Assembly (NCBI GenBank): GCA_022823665.1
Contig: JAJEHN010000009.1
Coordinates: 496,001-560,000 of the forward strand
Direction: 5' to 3'
Origin: Thermoanaerobaculia bacterium
Lineage (GTDB): Bacteria > Acidobacteriota > Thermoanaerobaculia > Multivoradales > Multivoraceae
Length of the DNA: 64,000 nt
A model generated the notes under the pieces. It ran no database searches. It was not told the origin of the DNA and saw nothing but the letters and a program-made list of their open reading frames with translations. Positions 1-11,885 of this stretch are shown here, piece after piece. A program made the position numbers and the translations under genes. Position 1 is the first letter of the stretch. Every line of letters starts with the position of its first letter.

Positions 1-120
1 CTCGCGCAGGATGCCGAGCAGGATGTGCTCGGACTCGATGACCCGGCTGCCCAGCTTGCTCGCCTCGTAGCGAGCGAAGAAGAGGGCGCGCCGCGACTTC
101 TCGTTGTACTTCTCGAACAC
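1..120 (-). CDS. ClpC-type ATPase, N-terminal fragment (runs off the window)
   Basis: Only the first 40 codons are inside the window; the gene continues beyond position 1. The visible residues begin VFEKYNEKSRRALFFARYE and continue with a SEHILLGILRE motif, the characteristic first repeat of the Clp N-domain found in ClpC/ClpA unfoldases, which bind substrates or adaptors and feed ClpP. The start is the GTG at 118-120. The next in-frame codon group upstream contains the TAA stop of lolD, so no longer start is possible. The gap to lolD is 9 bases, making it the last visible gene of the hpt-permease-lolD run. A stand-alone Clp N-domain protein cannot be excluded because the ATPase domains are not visible. 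Confidence 0.75.
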   Translation of the reverse strand, partial: MFEKYNEKSRRALFFARYEASKLGSRVIESEHILLGILRE

Positions 121-129
121 CGGGCAAGT

Positions 130-798
130 TTAGCCCGGCGCGAGGGATCCTCCGTCCAGACGCAGCACCGCTCCGCAACGCTTCGCCACTTCCGGGTTGT
201 GCGTCACCAGCACCATCGTCGTGTCCCGGCGCCTCCGCAGTGTGTCCAGGAGTCCCAGCACCTGTTCGCCGCTCCTGGAATCCAGGTTGCCGGTCGGCTC
301 GTCGGCCAGCAGCACCGCCGGTTCGAGCACCAGGGCGCGGCAGATCGCGATCCGCTGCCGCTCGCCGCCGGAGAGCTGCTGCGGGAAGGCGCCGGCACGG
401 TCGGCGAGGCCGACCTGGTCCAGGAGCGCGAGCGCCAGGGCGCTGAGAGAGGAGGTCGGGCGGCCCGCGATCCGCCCCGGCATCATCACGTTCTCGAGCG
501 CGGTGAAGTCCGGAAGCAGTTGATGGAACTGGAAGACGAAACCGAGGGACCGGTTGCGAAAGCCAGCCAGGGCCGACGGCCTGGACGCCGTGAGATCGAC
601 GCCGTCGACTCGCACCGAACCCGCGTCCGGGGTATCGAGCGCGCCCAGGATGTTGAGGAGAGTCGACTTGCCCGAGCCGGACGGGCCGACGATGGCCGCC
701 GTCTCACCGCGCGCGACGACCAGGTCCACGCCGCGCAGGACCTGCCGCCGGACCGCGCCGTCCTGGTAGGCCTTGGTGACCCCGGAGACCGCGATCAC
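130..798 (-). CDS. lolD: Lipoprotein-releasing ABC transporter ATPase LolD
   Basis: 222-residue ABC ATPase of the LolD/MacB class, which powers release of lipoproteins from the inner membrane when paired with LolC/LolE-type permeases. Visible motifs: Walker A GPSGSGKST (about residues 38-46), Q-loop Q90, signature LSGGERQR (142-149), Walker B AVLLADEP (161-168) and switch histidine H200. Length matches the family (about 220-235). It overlaps the preceding permease gene by 4 bases, which supports a shared transcript and a stoichiometric complex. A MacB-type efflux ATPase is the main alternative, but the partner lacks the large MacB arrangement of an N-terminal ATPase and has the LolC/E layout. 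Confidence 0.88.
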   Translation of the reverse strand: MIAVSGVTKAYQDGAVRRQVLRGVDLVVARGETAAIVGPSGSGKSTLLNILGALDTPDAGSVRVDGVDLTASRPSALAGFRNRSLGFVFQFHQLLPDFTALENVMMPGRIAGRPTSSLSALALALLDQVGLADRAGAFPQQLSGGERQRIAICRALVLEPAVLLADEPTGNLDSRSGEQVLGLLDTLRRRRDTTMVLVTHNPEVAKRCGAVLRLDGGSLAPG

Positions 799-2000
799 GT
801 TCGCGCGCTCCGCATCGCCTCGACCGGATGAAGAAGGCTCGCCTTGCGCGCCCCGATCACGGCGGCAGCTGCGGTGAACAGAACGGTCACGGCGAGCACG
901 ACGAGTACGTCCGTGCCCCGAACTAGGAACGGCACGTAGTCCACCACGTACACGTCGGACGGCGTGGAGATGACGCGGTAACGGTCCAGGAGCGCCGCGA
1001 GCCCGGCGCCGGCGGCGCCGCCGAGTCCGGCGCCGCCGACCGAAAGCAGCGCGCCGAGCAGCAGGAACACGCGCTGCAACCGGGCCGGCGGCGCACCCAT
1101 CGCCGCCAGCACGCCGACCTCGGCGCGTTTGCTCGAAAGCACCATGGACAGGGCCGCGAGCAGGGCGAACGAGGCGACCGCGACGATCAGGGCCACCGCC
1201 GAGAAGACCAGGCCTTTCTCGAGACGCAGCACGAAGAGGAGCGCCCGATTCGCCTGCCTCCAGGTGGTCACCATCGCCACGGCCGGGTCGATTCCCCGGC
1301 GCAGGAAGTCGCCGATCCGCTCCGGATCCGCCTCCGGAGCAAGCGTCAGGTCCAGTCGTCTGTCGCCCCGCGCGAACAGGGCGGAAGCCTGCTCGAGCGG
1401 CAGCAGCACGGGATCGTCCGCGTTCTCCGCACGGTCCGACCGGTAGATCAGGTCGACCGGCAGCGTGCGGACTCGTGGCCTGGGCCCGACCGGCGTGAGG
1501 CCGGGGCGAGGCGACACGACGCGCACGATGTCGCCCACGGCCAGCCCCATCCGCAGCGCCACGGAAACTGGCACGATCAGACCGGACGTCGCCTCCGGTT
1601 GGACCGGGATCCAGGGCGGCGGCGCCTTCTCGTAGCCCAGCACCTCGACTGCGAGCGGACGGTCGTCATCGGCCAGCCAGCCCCGCGCGTAGAGCAGTTC
1701 CTGGACACCGGCGACGCCGTTCGTCGCGGCCGCCAGCTCGGCCAGGTGCCGCGCCCCTTCCGTAGCTGACTCGCCTTCGACGGCGGCGCCGCGGCCGAAC
1801 TCGATCTGGAGGGCGGGCGTATGCCGCGCCAGATCTTCCAGCAGGAGGTTCTGGAAGCCAGCGAGCGCGGCCAGCGCCAGCACCAGCGCCGCCGTACCCA
1901 CCGCGAGGCCGCCCGCCGTCAGGGTGGACAGCGCCCGGATGTGCGCGTCCGCGCGGGTGGAACGGAAGTACCTGACTGCTATGTGCCAGACGAACCCCAC
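795..2000 (-). CDS. LolC/LolE-family ABC permease (FtsX fold)
   Basis: 401-residue inner-membrane permease partner of LolD. One transmembrane segment near residues 28-50 is followed by a periplasmic domain of about 200 residues and then three hydrophobic segments in the last 140 residues (for example GLVFSAVALIVAVASFALLA, and the C-terminal VLVVLAVTVLFTAAAAV). This is the MacB-PCD plus FtsX layout of LolC/LolE. The N-terminal region VRYFRSTRADAHIRALSTLT resembles the conserved start of LolC/E proteins. Only one permease is present, so the complex may be homodimeric as proposed for LolF-type systems (inference). The gene ends overlapping lolD by 4 bases and starts 12 bases after hpt. Confidence 0.85.
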   Translation of the reverse strand: MGFVWHIAVRYFRSTRADAHIRALSTLTAGGLAVGTAALVLALAALAGFQNLLLEDLARHTPALQIEFGRGAAVEGESATEGARHLAELAAATNGVAGVQELLYARGWLADDDRPLAVEVLGYEKAPPPWIPVQPEATSGLIVPVSVALRMGLAVGDIVRVVSPRPGLTPVGPRPRVRTLPVDLIYRSDRAENADDPVLLPLEQASALFARGDRRLDLTLAPEADPERIGDFLRRGIDPAVAMVTTWRQANRALLFVLRLEKGLVFSAVALIVAVASFALLAALSMVLSSKRAEVGVLAAMGAPPARLQRVFLLLGALLSVGGAGLGGAAGAGLAALLDRYRVISTPSDVYVVDYVPFLVRGTDVLVVLAVTVLFTAAAAVIGARKASLLHPVEAMRSART

Positions 2001-2012
2001 GGCGACGCGAGG

Positions 2013-2558
2013 CTACTCCGAGGCTCCCGACTCCTCCAGCACGCCGATGTAGGGCAGGTTGCGGTAGCGGTCGTTGTAGTCGAGTCCGTAGCCGACGACG
2101 AACTGGTCGTCCACCTCGAAGCCCCGATAGTGGATCTGGACCGGCGTCTCCCGCTTGCATGCCTTGTCGAGCAACACGCAGAGCCGCACGGAGCGGGCCC
2201 CCCTGAACCCCATCAGCGCCATGATCGTCCGCATCGTGTAGCCGGTATCCACGATGTCCTCGATGAGCAGAACGTCGCGGCCGGCCAGAGAGTGATCCAG
2301 GTCGCGGCGGATCCGCACCTCGCCGGGCGAGGTCGTCTCGCCCCGGTAACTCGAGGTCTGGAAGAAGTCGACGACGAGCGGCCGGGACAACCGCTGCAGG
2401 AGGTCGGACATGAAGAAGACGGAGCCCTTCAGCACACCGACGCAGAGCAGCTCCTCGCTGTCGGCGTAGTCCCTCTCGATCTCCGCGGCCAGCTCGCCGA
2501 CCCGGCGGTCGAGCACTTCCCTCGAAATCAACTCGCGCGGCATGCCGTCTTCGGTCAT
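2013..2558 (-). CDS. hpt: Hypoxanthine phosphoribosyltransferase
   Basis: 181-residue type I phosphoribosyltransferase that converts hypoxanthine/guanine plus PRPP to IMP/GMP in purine salvage. The PRPP-binding loop VLLIEDIVDTGYT lies at residues 96-108, preceded by the family motif GVLKGSVFFMSDL (41-53), and the length is typical (about 175-185). ATG at 2556-2558 is used; a second ATG five codons in (MPRELIS) is possible. It is transcribed divergently from a purine nucleoside phosphorylase across only 62 bases, so two purine-salvage enzymes share one regulatory interval. Downstream, the lol genes follow closely and may be cotranscribed. Confidence 0.93.
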   Translation of the reverse strand: MTEDGMPRELISREVLDRRVGELAAEIERDYADSEELLCVGVLKGSVFFMSDLLQRLSRPLVVDFFQTSSYRGETTSPGEVRIRRDLDHSLAGRDVLLIEDIVDTGYTMRTIMALMGFRGARSVRLCVLLDKACKRETPVQIHYRGFEVDDQFVVGYGLDYNDRYRNLPYIGVLEESGASE

Positions 2559-2620
2559 CGGACTCCTCAGGATATGGTCTGCCGCACTCGAGGCATGGAG
2601 CGGGCGACGCGAGAAACGCC

Positions 2621-3493
2621 GTGAATGGACACAAGGATACCGGCCCGGACACGAGTCTCGCGGCCGAACTCGAGGAGAGCCGCCGGCGCTGGCTGGAGGC
2701 GGGGATCCCGGCGCCGGAGGCCCTCCTCGTCACCGGCTCCGGCCTGAGCCTGGACCTGGGCGAGCCGGCGGCGGGGCCGTGGCCGTTCTCCGACCTGTTC
2801 CCCTTCGACGTCGAGGCGATCGAGGGCCACGCCGTGACCGCCGAACTCGTACGGACGGGCAACGGCAGGCTGGTGCTCTACAGCCGCGGCCGGCTGCACG
2901 CCTACCAGGGCTACAAGCCGGCCCAGGTCGTCTACCTGGTGCGGCTCAGCGCCCTGCTCGGCGCTCACTCGCTGGTCGTCACGAACGCCGCCGGCTCGCT
3001 GCGTGCGGACCAGCCGCCCGGCTCGATCGTGACCATCTCCGACCACATCAACCTGACCGGCCTCAACCCGCTCAGGGGCCGGCTGCCGGCCTCCTGGGGG
3101 CCGCAGTTTCCTGACCTGGCGGATGCCTACGATCCCGGGCTGCGCCGCCGGTTGGCGGAACTCGGGGAACAGGCCGGAACACCGGTCGCCGAGGGGGTCT
3201 ACGCCGGCCTGCTCGGGCCGTCCTTCGAGACTCCCGCCGAGATCCGCGCCTACCGCACCCTGGGCGCCGACCTGGTCGGCATGTCGACCGTGCTGGAAGT
3301 GATCGCCGCCCGCCACATGGGGCTCCGCGTGCTCGGCTTGTCCCTGGTCACGAATATGGGTGTGGGGCTGGTCGACGAACCGGTCGACCATCAGGACGTG
3401 CTCCGGATCGGCGGCAGAGCATCCGCCGGCGTCGCGCGCCTCGTCTCCGACCTGTTCGCGGACGACGCGTTCCGGAACCCGGAATCGAGCTGA
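2621..3493 (+). CDS. Purine nucleoside phosphorylase (trimeric PNP type)
   Basis: 290-residue PNP/MTAP-family enzyme that phosphorolyses purine nucleosides to base plus (deoxy)ribose-1-phosphate. Diagnostic stretches are VTNAAGSL and VTISDHINLTGLNPL in the middle, GPSFETPAEIRAYRTLGAD, and VGMSTVLEVIAARH, all of the low-molecular-mass trimeric class, plus SLVTNMGVG with the base-specificity asparagine. The GTG at 2621 is the start used; it precedes MNGHKDTG and gives a family-typical length (about 270-290). It is divergent from hpt, matching a salvage role, and is followed 3 bases later by lysS, so the two are probably cotranscribed. It could prefer inosine/guanosine or methylthioadenosine; the retained VTNMGVG asparagine favours 6-oxopurines. 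Confidence 0.9.
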   Translation: MNGHKDTGPDTSLAAELEESRRRWLEAGIPAPEALLVTGSGLSLDLGEPAAGPWPFSDLFPFDVEAIEGHAVTAELVRTGNGRLVLYSRGRLHAYQGYKPAQVVYLVRLSALLGAHSLVVTNAAGSLRADQPPGSIVTISDHINLTGLNPLRGRLPASWGPQFPDLADAYDPGLRRRLAELGEQAGTPVAEGVYAGLLGPSFETPAEIRAYRTLGADLVGMSTVLEVIAARHMGLRVLGLSLVTNMGVGLVDEPVDHQDVLRIGGRASAGVARLVSDLFADDAFRNPESS

Positions 3494-3496
3494 AGC

Positions 3497-4984
<1,488 letters not shown>

Positions 4985-5016
4985 ACCGTCGCGCCTCGCG
5001 GAGCCTGCCGTCGCCT

Positions 5017-5038
5017 GGGTGCGCGGGTCTTCTGACCC
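5017..5038 (+). repeat. Dispersed 22-nt intergenic repeat, copy A
   Basis: A 22-base unit beginning GGGTGCGCGGG and ending TTCTGACCC lies just after lysS, between two convergent genes. Near-identical copies (one mismatch each) occur on the opposite strand at 13257-13278 and 27339-27360. All three sit between genes and beside GC-rich GCCGGC palindromes; here the palindromes lie at 5042-5092. This looks like a REP-type intergenic element, perhaps acting with the adjacent palindromes as a bidirectional terminator; function is inference. Confidence 0.6.
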
Positions 5039-5057
5039 ACTGCCGGCGTAGCCGGCG

Positions 5058-6086
5058 TCAGAATCGTCGCCGGCTCTGCCGGCGTCCGCTTTGTCCGGTA
5101 AGCCACTGCTCCACCGCCTGCTTCACGGGCTCCTCGAGCCACGGCAGAACGCCAAGGTTGCCTTCGCGGGCGGCGGCTTCGATGTCGATTTCGTCGCGGT
5201 CGAGGAAGCGGGCGGCGCGGTAGTAGGCATCGCCTCCGGCGTCGGCGGCGTCGCCGCGTTCGATCAGGTGGCCCGCGAGTTCACGGGCGAGGCGTAGCCG
5301 GGGCGGCAGCGGCGGGGCCGGCAGCGGGCGCGGCAGGCGGGATTCCAGACCCGCGGCTTCGGCGGCGCTCCGGAAGGCTTCGGTATCCGGAGGCGACTCG
5401 TCGCCATGGAAGACGGCGTCGAAGGCCTCGGGCCAAGTGGACTGCAGATGTTCGGCAAGCAGGCGCCGGTCGGGGGCATTGAGTTCCAGCGCGCGCGGCA
5501 CGACGCGGCGCGCGCCGGCCGCCGCGCAGCGGGCCAACGCCGGCTCCAGGACTCCGGGCTGGTCCGTCCAGCCGGTCACGAGAGGCCAGACCAGAATCGC
5601 GTCGTGGAGCGGTGCCGGCACCAGGGGGAGGCTCGGCTGGCGGTCCTCCCTGAGCTCCTCTCGCAGCGTCGCAGGCTGGCGGACCAGGCTGTCAAGAAAG
5701 TCGATCACTACGGTGGCGTTGGGCGGCAGGTCGCTGAACCCTCGCCAGGAGGGCGCAGCCAAGGCCGGTCCACTGGCCGGCAGATCCCCGACGATCTGGA
5801 TCAACAGGGGCGCGCCCGCAGCGGCCGCTGCTTCGACGATCCGCGTACGGAGCACGTCCTGATCCGCCGGGAGGGGCGGAACGTAGACCGCGTCCGTTAT
5901 GGAACGCACGAGTTCCGCGGCAGCCGAGGCGTCGGGCACCGGCGCCCCGGTCGGCGCCGCGAGGACACCGGCCGCCAGGTCGCACCAGAAGCTGTCTTCG
6001 TCGGGGGCCGGCCAGCGCGAAAAGCTGTGGCGGATCCAGAGGTTCGCGGGCTCGGCGACGTGTTCGCGGAGGATGAAAGACGTCAC
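5058..6086 (-). CDS. Conserved hypothetical protein of unknown function
   Basis: 342-residue protein that I do not recognise. The GTG at 6084-6086 (VTSFILREHVAEPANLW) is preferred: it lies 4 bases after the ribE stop, whereas the longer reading frame to 6152 would sit inside ribE and starts with an arginine-rich, non-protein-like stretch. The chain is soluble, with alternating alpha/beta-like segments (PLLIQIVGDLP, NATVVIDFLDSLV, HDAILVWPLVTGW, GARRVVPRALELN) suggestive of a TIM-barrel or Rossmann-like fold. There is no signal peptide and no CxxxCxxC motif, although the middle is reminiscent of radical-SAM-type barrels. It is the last gene of the hisS-to-ribE run, and its C terminus is basic (QSGRRQSRRRF). 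Confidence 0.6.
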   Translation of the reverse strand: MTSFILREHVAEPANLWIRHSFSRWPAPDEDSFWCDLAAGVLAAPTGAPVPDASAAAELVRSITDAVYVPPLPADQDVLRTRIVEAAAAAGAPLLIQIVGDLPASGPALAAPSWRGFSDLPPNATVVIDFLDSLVRQPATLREELREDRQPSLPLVPAPLHDAILVWPLVTGWTDQPGVLEPALARCAAAGARRVVPRALELNAPDRRLLAEHLQSTWPEAFDAVFHGDESPPDTEAFRSAAEAAGLESRLPRPLPAPPLPPRLRLARELAGHLIERGDAADAGGDAYYRAARFLDRDEIDIEAAAREGNLGVLPWLEEPVKQAVEQWLTGQSGRRQSRRRF

Positions 6087-6090
6087 GCCG

Positions 6091-6726
6091 CTACTTCGAC
6101 TCGAGCGCGGCCGCGACCGCGGCCTCCACCGCCTTCTCGACGTAGCGGGCAAGGACGTCGCCCTCCACGTTGACGCGGTCGCCCGGCTTCAGCGCGCCAA
6201 GAGTCGTCACCTCGAGCGTGTGCGGGATCAACGCCACGTCGAACGTCCGGTCGTCGAGCGCCGCGATGGTCAGGCTCACACCGTCGATCGTGATGCTGCC
6301 CTTCAGGACGACTCCCGTCTCCAACCCGGCCGGGACGTCGAACGTGACGACGCGGTGGTCGCCCTGCTCCTCGACCCTCGCAACCGCCGTCGTCGTGTCG
6401 ACGTGTCCCTGGACCCAGTGGCCGCCCAGCGGATCGCCGGCCGAGAGCGGCGGCTCGAGGTTCACCTCGTCCCCCTCGCTCAGCGCGCCGAGCGTCGTTC
6501 TGTTCAGCGTCTCCGGAGACAGGTCGAACTCGGATCGCGCGGCTCCATCCACCTCGTCCTGCTCCACCACGGTCAGGCAGACGCCCGCCACGGCGATGCT
6601 GGCCCCCATACCGAGCTTCGCGGCCAGCACCGCCGAGTGTCCGACGACAAGGCGCGCACCGCCCCGATCGGAGGCTCCGGGCGCCTCGACTACTCGCCCA
6701 CGCTCCGTGACAATTCCGGTAAACAT
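6091..6726 (-). CDS. ribE: Riboflavin synthase, alpha subunit
   Basis: 211-residue riboflavin synthase, which dismutates two 6,7-dimethyl-8-ribityllumazine molecules to riboflavin. The diagnostic N terminus MFTGIVTERG fixes the start at ATG 6724-6726, and two lumazine-binding barrels are visible as the repeated pattern GVCLTVVEQDE and GVSLTIAALDD, with GGHWVQGHVDTT in between. Length matches the family (about 200-220). The first 37 bases overlap the 3' end of ribD in another frame, so translation is probably coupled. No RFN riboswitch is seen here, as expected for internal genes of an operon. The ribA/ribB and ribH steps are not in the window. Confidence 0.95.
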   Translation of the reverse strand: MFTGIVTERGRVVEAPGASDRGGARLVVGHSAVLAAKLGMGASIAVAGVCLTVVEQDEVDGAARSEFDLSPETLNRTTLGALSEGDEVNLEPPLSAGDPLGGHWVQGHVDTTTAVARVEEQGDHRVVTFDVPAGLETGVVLKGSITIDGVSLTIAALDDRTFDVALIPHTLEVTTLGALKPGDRVNVEGDVLARYVEKAVEAAVAAALESK

Positions 6727-7853
6727 CCCTGCCTGTAGCCTACGAGAATCACGTCCGGCTCGCGCCTGCTGACCCGAAGCTCGTCGAGGCGCCAGGCGTC
6801 GGCGAGCTTCTCCGGGCCATCGCCGCCGAGAGGACCGGGCGCCGCCGCGCCGCCGATCAGGACGGGCGCGCAGCAGACCGCGGAGCGGTCCCACAGCCCG
6901 GACGCCGAGAAGGCGGCGAGCACCTCCCCTCCGCCCTCGACGAGCACGTTGGAGACGCCACGGTCGAAGAGATCCTCCAGGACGCCGGCCGGCCCCACGG
7001 CTGGAAGACCCACGACCTCGGCGCCGGCGCGGCGCAGCCGATCACCGCGCGCTACCCAATCCCGCGCGGACGCCGAGGAGCCGATGTCCTGCGGCTCCTC
7101 CGTGTAGACAACGACGGGTCCCTCGACCTCGAACATCCGCGCACCAGGGGGCAGCCGCAACCGCCGATCGAGCACTACCCGCAGAATCGGCCCCTCGGCC
7201 CGACCCAACCGCCGGTTCAGCCGCGGATCGTCGGCCAGCGCGGTGCCGCTGCCGACGACGATCGCCTGGTGCTCCTCCCGCAGGTCGAGCGCCCACCGCC
7301 GGCCCCGTTCCGACGAGATCCACTGGCTGTCGCCGGTCGCCGTCGCGATCCGCCCGTCCAGGCTCATTGCCCACTTGAGCGTCACCGCCGGCCGCCGATG
7401 CACGACCCGGGTCAGGAACGGAACGTTCTGCTCCACCGCCTGGCCGGCAAGCAACCCGCCCTCGACCCGGACGCCCATGGCGCGCAGCCGGTCTCCGCCG
7501 CCGCCCTTCACCTCCGGGTTCGGATCGCGGTGGGCGAAGACCACGCGCTTCACGCCGGATTCGATGACGCGGTCGGCGCAGGGCGGCGTGCGACCGTGAT
7601 GGTTGCAGGGCTCGAGGGTCACGTACAGCGTGCCATCGAGTGCCCCGTTGCCGGCGGCCGCCAGCGCCGCCGCCTCCGCGTGTTCTCCACCCGCCCGGCG
7701 GTGCCAACCCTCGCCGACGATCTCGCCGCCGTTCGTGACCACCGCCCCGACCATCGGGTTCGGCGCCACGGTGTAGCGGCCGCGGCGCGCCAGACTCAGC
7801 GCGCGGGCCATCGCGCGGCGATCGCCCGGACTGAAGCCCGACTCGCTCGTCAT
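6690..7853 (-). CDS. ribD: Bifunctional riboflavin deaminase/reductase RibD
   Basis: 387-residue bifunctional enzyme for the second and third steps of riboflavin synthesis. The N-terminal cytidine-deaminase-like domain carries the zinc motif HAE (H58-E60) and PCNHHGRTPPC (Cys83, Cys92). The C-terminal reductase domain contains LKWAMSLDGRIATATGDSQW and NVLVEGGGEVLAAF. ATG at 7851-7853 overlaps the ftsY stop (ATGA, 4 bases), giving a typical length (about 360-390). The 3' end overlaps ribE by 37 bases. A longer open frame upstream belongs to ftsY territory and is not coding in this frame. Confidence 0.95.
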   Translation of the reverse strand: MTSESGFSPGDRRAMARALSLARRGRYTVAPNPMVGAVVTNGGEIVGEGWHRRAGGEHAEAAALAAAGNGALDGTLYVTLEPCNHHGRTPPCADRVIESGVKRVVFAHRDPNPEVKGGGGDRLRAMGVRVEGGLLAGQAVEQNVPFLTRVVHRRPAVTLKWAMSLDGRIATATGDSQWISSERGRRWALDLREEHQAIVVGSGTALADDPRLNRRLGRAEGPILRVVLDRRLRLPPGARMFEVEGPVVVYTEEPQDIGSSASARDWVARGDRLRRAGAEVVGLPAVGPAGVLEDLFDRGVSNVLVEGGGEVLAAFSASGLWDRSAVCCAPVLIGGAAAPGPLGGDGPEKLADAWRLDELRVSRREPDVILVGYRQGCLPELSRSVGE

Positions 7854-8839
7854 TCGAAGAGTGCGGACGCGAACGACCGCGGATCGAAGGTGACCATGTC
7901 CTCTACCGCCTCGCCGACGCCCAGCCAGGCGACGGGCAGGCGCAGGTCGCGCGCGATCGCCACCGCCATGCCCCCCTTGGCGGTGCCGTCGATCTTGGCC
8001 AGAAACACCGCATCGAGCGGGGCGACGGCGCCGAACTCCCGTGCCTGCACCAGGGCGTTGTGCCCGGTGCCCGCATCGACGACGAGCAGGTTGCTCACCC
8101 CCCAGGCAGGGCCCCCGGCTTCGGCCGACGCCCGCCGCGCGACCCGATGCACTTTCGCCAGCTCGTCCATCAGTTGACCGCGGGTGTGGAGCCGGCCCGC
8201 CGTGTCGACGATCAGGTGGCCCGCCTCGCGAGCCCTGGCCGCCTCGACGGCATCGAACACGAGGGCCGCCGGATCGCCTCCCGACGGACGGCGCACGACG
8301 TCGACGCCGAGCCGCTCGCCCCAGACCTGAAGCTGCTCGGCCGCCGCCGCCCGGAAGGTGTCCGCCGCCGCGAACAGCACGCGCTCGCCGCGCGCCAGGG
8401 AAGCGTGGGCCAGCTTGGCGGCGGAGGTGGTCTTGCCCGAACCGTTGACGCCGACCATCAGCGTGATGCGCGGCGCCGGCGGCCACTCCGCCCGCGGCGC
8501 GTCGAGGAGCAGTACGGCCACCTCGTCGACCAGCAACTGACGAAGCCCGACCTCGTCGCCTCGGGCGACGGATCCGGACCGCACCGCCGCTCGGACGCGC
8601 TCGACCAGTTCGAGCGAGGTCTCCACTCCAAGGTCCGCCTCGATCAGGGTCTCCTCGAGTTGTTCCAGAACGTCCTCGTCGATCCGCTGCGCGTTTCCGA
8701 GCACGGCGCCGATCCGGCCGGAAAGCCCTTTCCGGGTACGACCGAGGCCCCTGCGCAGCCGATTCCACAGCCCTCCCGAGCGGCGTTCTTCGTCCTCTGA
8801 CGGTCGCAGGGCGACTCCGCCGCCGATCTCCACGCTCAC
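7850..8839 (-). CDS. ftsY: Signal recognition particle receptor FtsY
   Basis: 329-residue SRP-receptor GTPase that docks SRP-ribosome complexes at the membrane. An N-terminal helical N domain (about residues 25-110) is followed by the NG GTPase domain with G1 [15 protein letters not shown] (about 128-142), [23 protein letters not shown], and the G4/closing part [20 protein letters not shown] 8837-8839 (VSVEIGGG) is chosen because it overlaps the aroB stop as GTGA. The longer frame upstream lies in aroB and is low complexity. It lacks the long acidic A domain of E. coli FtsY, as in many other phyla. Its position between aroB and ribD is operonic. Confidence 0.94.
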   Translation of the reverse strand: MSVEIGGGVALRPSEDEERRSGGLWNRLRRGLGRTRKGLSGRIGAVLGNAQRIDEDVLEQLEETLIEADLGVETSLELVERVRAAVRSGSVARGDEVGLRQLLVDEVAVLLLDAPRAEWPPAPRITLMVGVNGSGKTTSAAKLAHASLARGERVLFAAADTFRAAAAEQLQVWGERLGVDVVRRPSGGDPAALVFDAVEAARAREAGHLIVDTAGRLHTRGQLMDELAKVHRVARRASAEAGGPAWGVSNLLVVDAGTGHNALVQAREFGAVAPLDAVFLAKIDGTAKGGMAVAIARDLRLPVAWLGVGEAVEDMVTFDPRSFASALFE

Positions 8840-10014
8840 GGCGAAGCCCCGTCCACCGGAGCGCGCGCCGCGTCGAGGAAGGCCTCGAGTTCGCTCCGCA
8901 CCAGCGCCGGATCGAGGCCGGGGACGATCTCGCCCCGCCCAGGCGCCGCCGGCAGAATCCACACCAGACCGCTCTCGCGCGCCTTCTTGTCGCGGCCCAT
9001 CGCATCGATCAACCGCTCCGCGTCGAGACGAATGCCTAGCTCCCGCTCAACGTCCGCAAGCGCCGGCGGCCCGAGCCGATCGATCAACCGCTCCAGCCGC
9101 GCCGCGAACTCCGGATCGAGTCCGCGCCGCCGCGCCAGGCGGAGAGCGAACCTCATCCCGTGACCCACGGCGTCGCCGTGCCGCAACCCCCGGTAACCGA
9201 ACTCCGACTCGATCGCATGCCCGAGCGTGTGCCCGAAGTTGAGCAGACGTCGGCGATCCCCTTCCTCGAGGTCCGCCTCGACCACGTCCAGCTTGGCCTG
9301 GACGGAGGCCGCGACGACCGGAGTCAACACCTCGGCGTCCACGGCGAGCAGGCGATCCAGCGACTCCTCAACCATCGCCAGCAGATCGAGATCGAGCAGC
9401 GCCGCCATCTTGACCACTTCGAACAGGCCGGCTCGAAGCTCCGCCGCGGGCAGGCTCCGCAGGCAGTCGATGTCCGCGAGCACGAACCTCGGATGGTGGA
9501 AAGCTCCGACCGTGTTCTTGCCGCCGGCCAGGTCGATCCCCGTCTTGCCGCCGACCGAGGCATCGACCTGGGCCAGGAGAGTCGTCGGGATCTGCACGTA
9601 GTCGATGCCGCGCAGGAAGCACGCCGCGGCGAAGCCACCGAGATCGCCGACGGCGCCTCCTCCCAGCGTGACGAGCCGGCTATCCCGCTTGCCGCCGCGA
9701 TCGAGCATCCGCTGCCAGACGGACGCGGCGCAATCGACCGTCTTCGCCGCCTCGCCGTCCGGAACCTCGATCGTCTCGACCCGCGCCGCGGGCTCCAGGA
9801 GCTTCCTCGCCGCGGCGCCGCAGTGGCGTTCCGGCACCTCGCTGGTGACCAGAAAGACGACCCGGCCGCGGCACCAGGCTCCGACCTCGGCCAGCGCGCC
9901 GCCGCTCGCCGAAGCCAGGAGACCGGGCCCGACCAGTATGTCGCTGACACCACGCGGGTGCGCGAGACTCAGGCGATGCGGCGCGTCCGGAACGAAGTCC
10001 TGCGTGCCCTCCAC
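8836..10014 (-). CDS. aroB: 3-dehydroquinate synthase
   Basis: 392-residue NAD- and metal-dependent enzyme making 3-dehydroquinate from DAHP in the shikimate pathway. The signature runs from TLGGGAVGDLGGFAAA through RGIDYVQIPTTLLAQVDASV to GGKTGIDLAGGKNTVGAFHH, and the metal-binding histidine region LLNFGHTLGHAIE lies in the C-terminal domain. Length is slightly above the usual 350-370 because of N- and C-terminal extensions. ATG 10012-10014 follows the aspS stop (10033) after 18 bases, and the end overlaps ftsY by 4 bases. Confidence 0.94.
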   Translation of the reverse strand: MEGTQDFVPDAPHRLSLAHPRGVSDILVGPGLLASASGGALAEVGAWCRGRVVFLVTSEVPERHCGAAARKLLEPAARVETIEVPDGEAAKTVDCAASVWQRMLDRGGKRDSRLVTLGGGAVGDLGGFAAACFLRGIDYVQIPTTLLAQVDASVGGKTGIDLAGGKNTVGAFHHPRFVLADIDCLRSLPAAELRAGLFEVVKMAALLDLDLLAMVEESLDRLLAVDAEVLTPVVAASVQAKLDVVEADLEEGDRRRLLNFGHTLGHAIESEFGYRGLRHGDAVGHGMRFALRLARRRGLDPEFAARLERLIDRLGPPALADVERELGIRLDAERLIDAMGRDKKARESGLVWILPAAPGRGEIVPGLDPALVRSELEAFLDAARAPVDGASP

Positions 10015-10032
10015 CGTGCCGCCCTCCCCGGC

Positions 10033-11793
<1,761 letters not shown>

Positions 11794-11885
11794 GTACTGC
11801 GTCCGTCCTGCCGTGTCCCTGTTCCGCCCTCGCTCACACTGCGAGCGGCGACTCGCCGAAGCCCCGGATACTCGCACAATCGAGG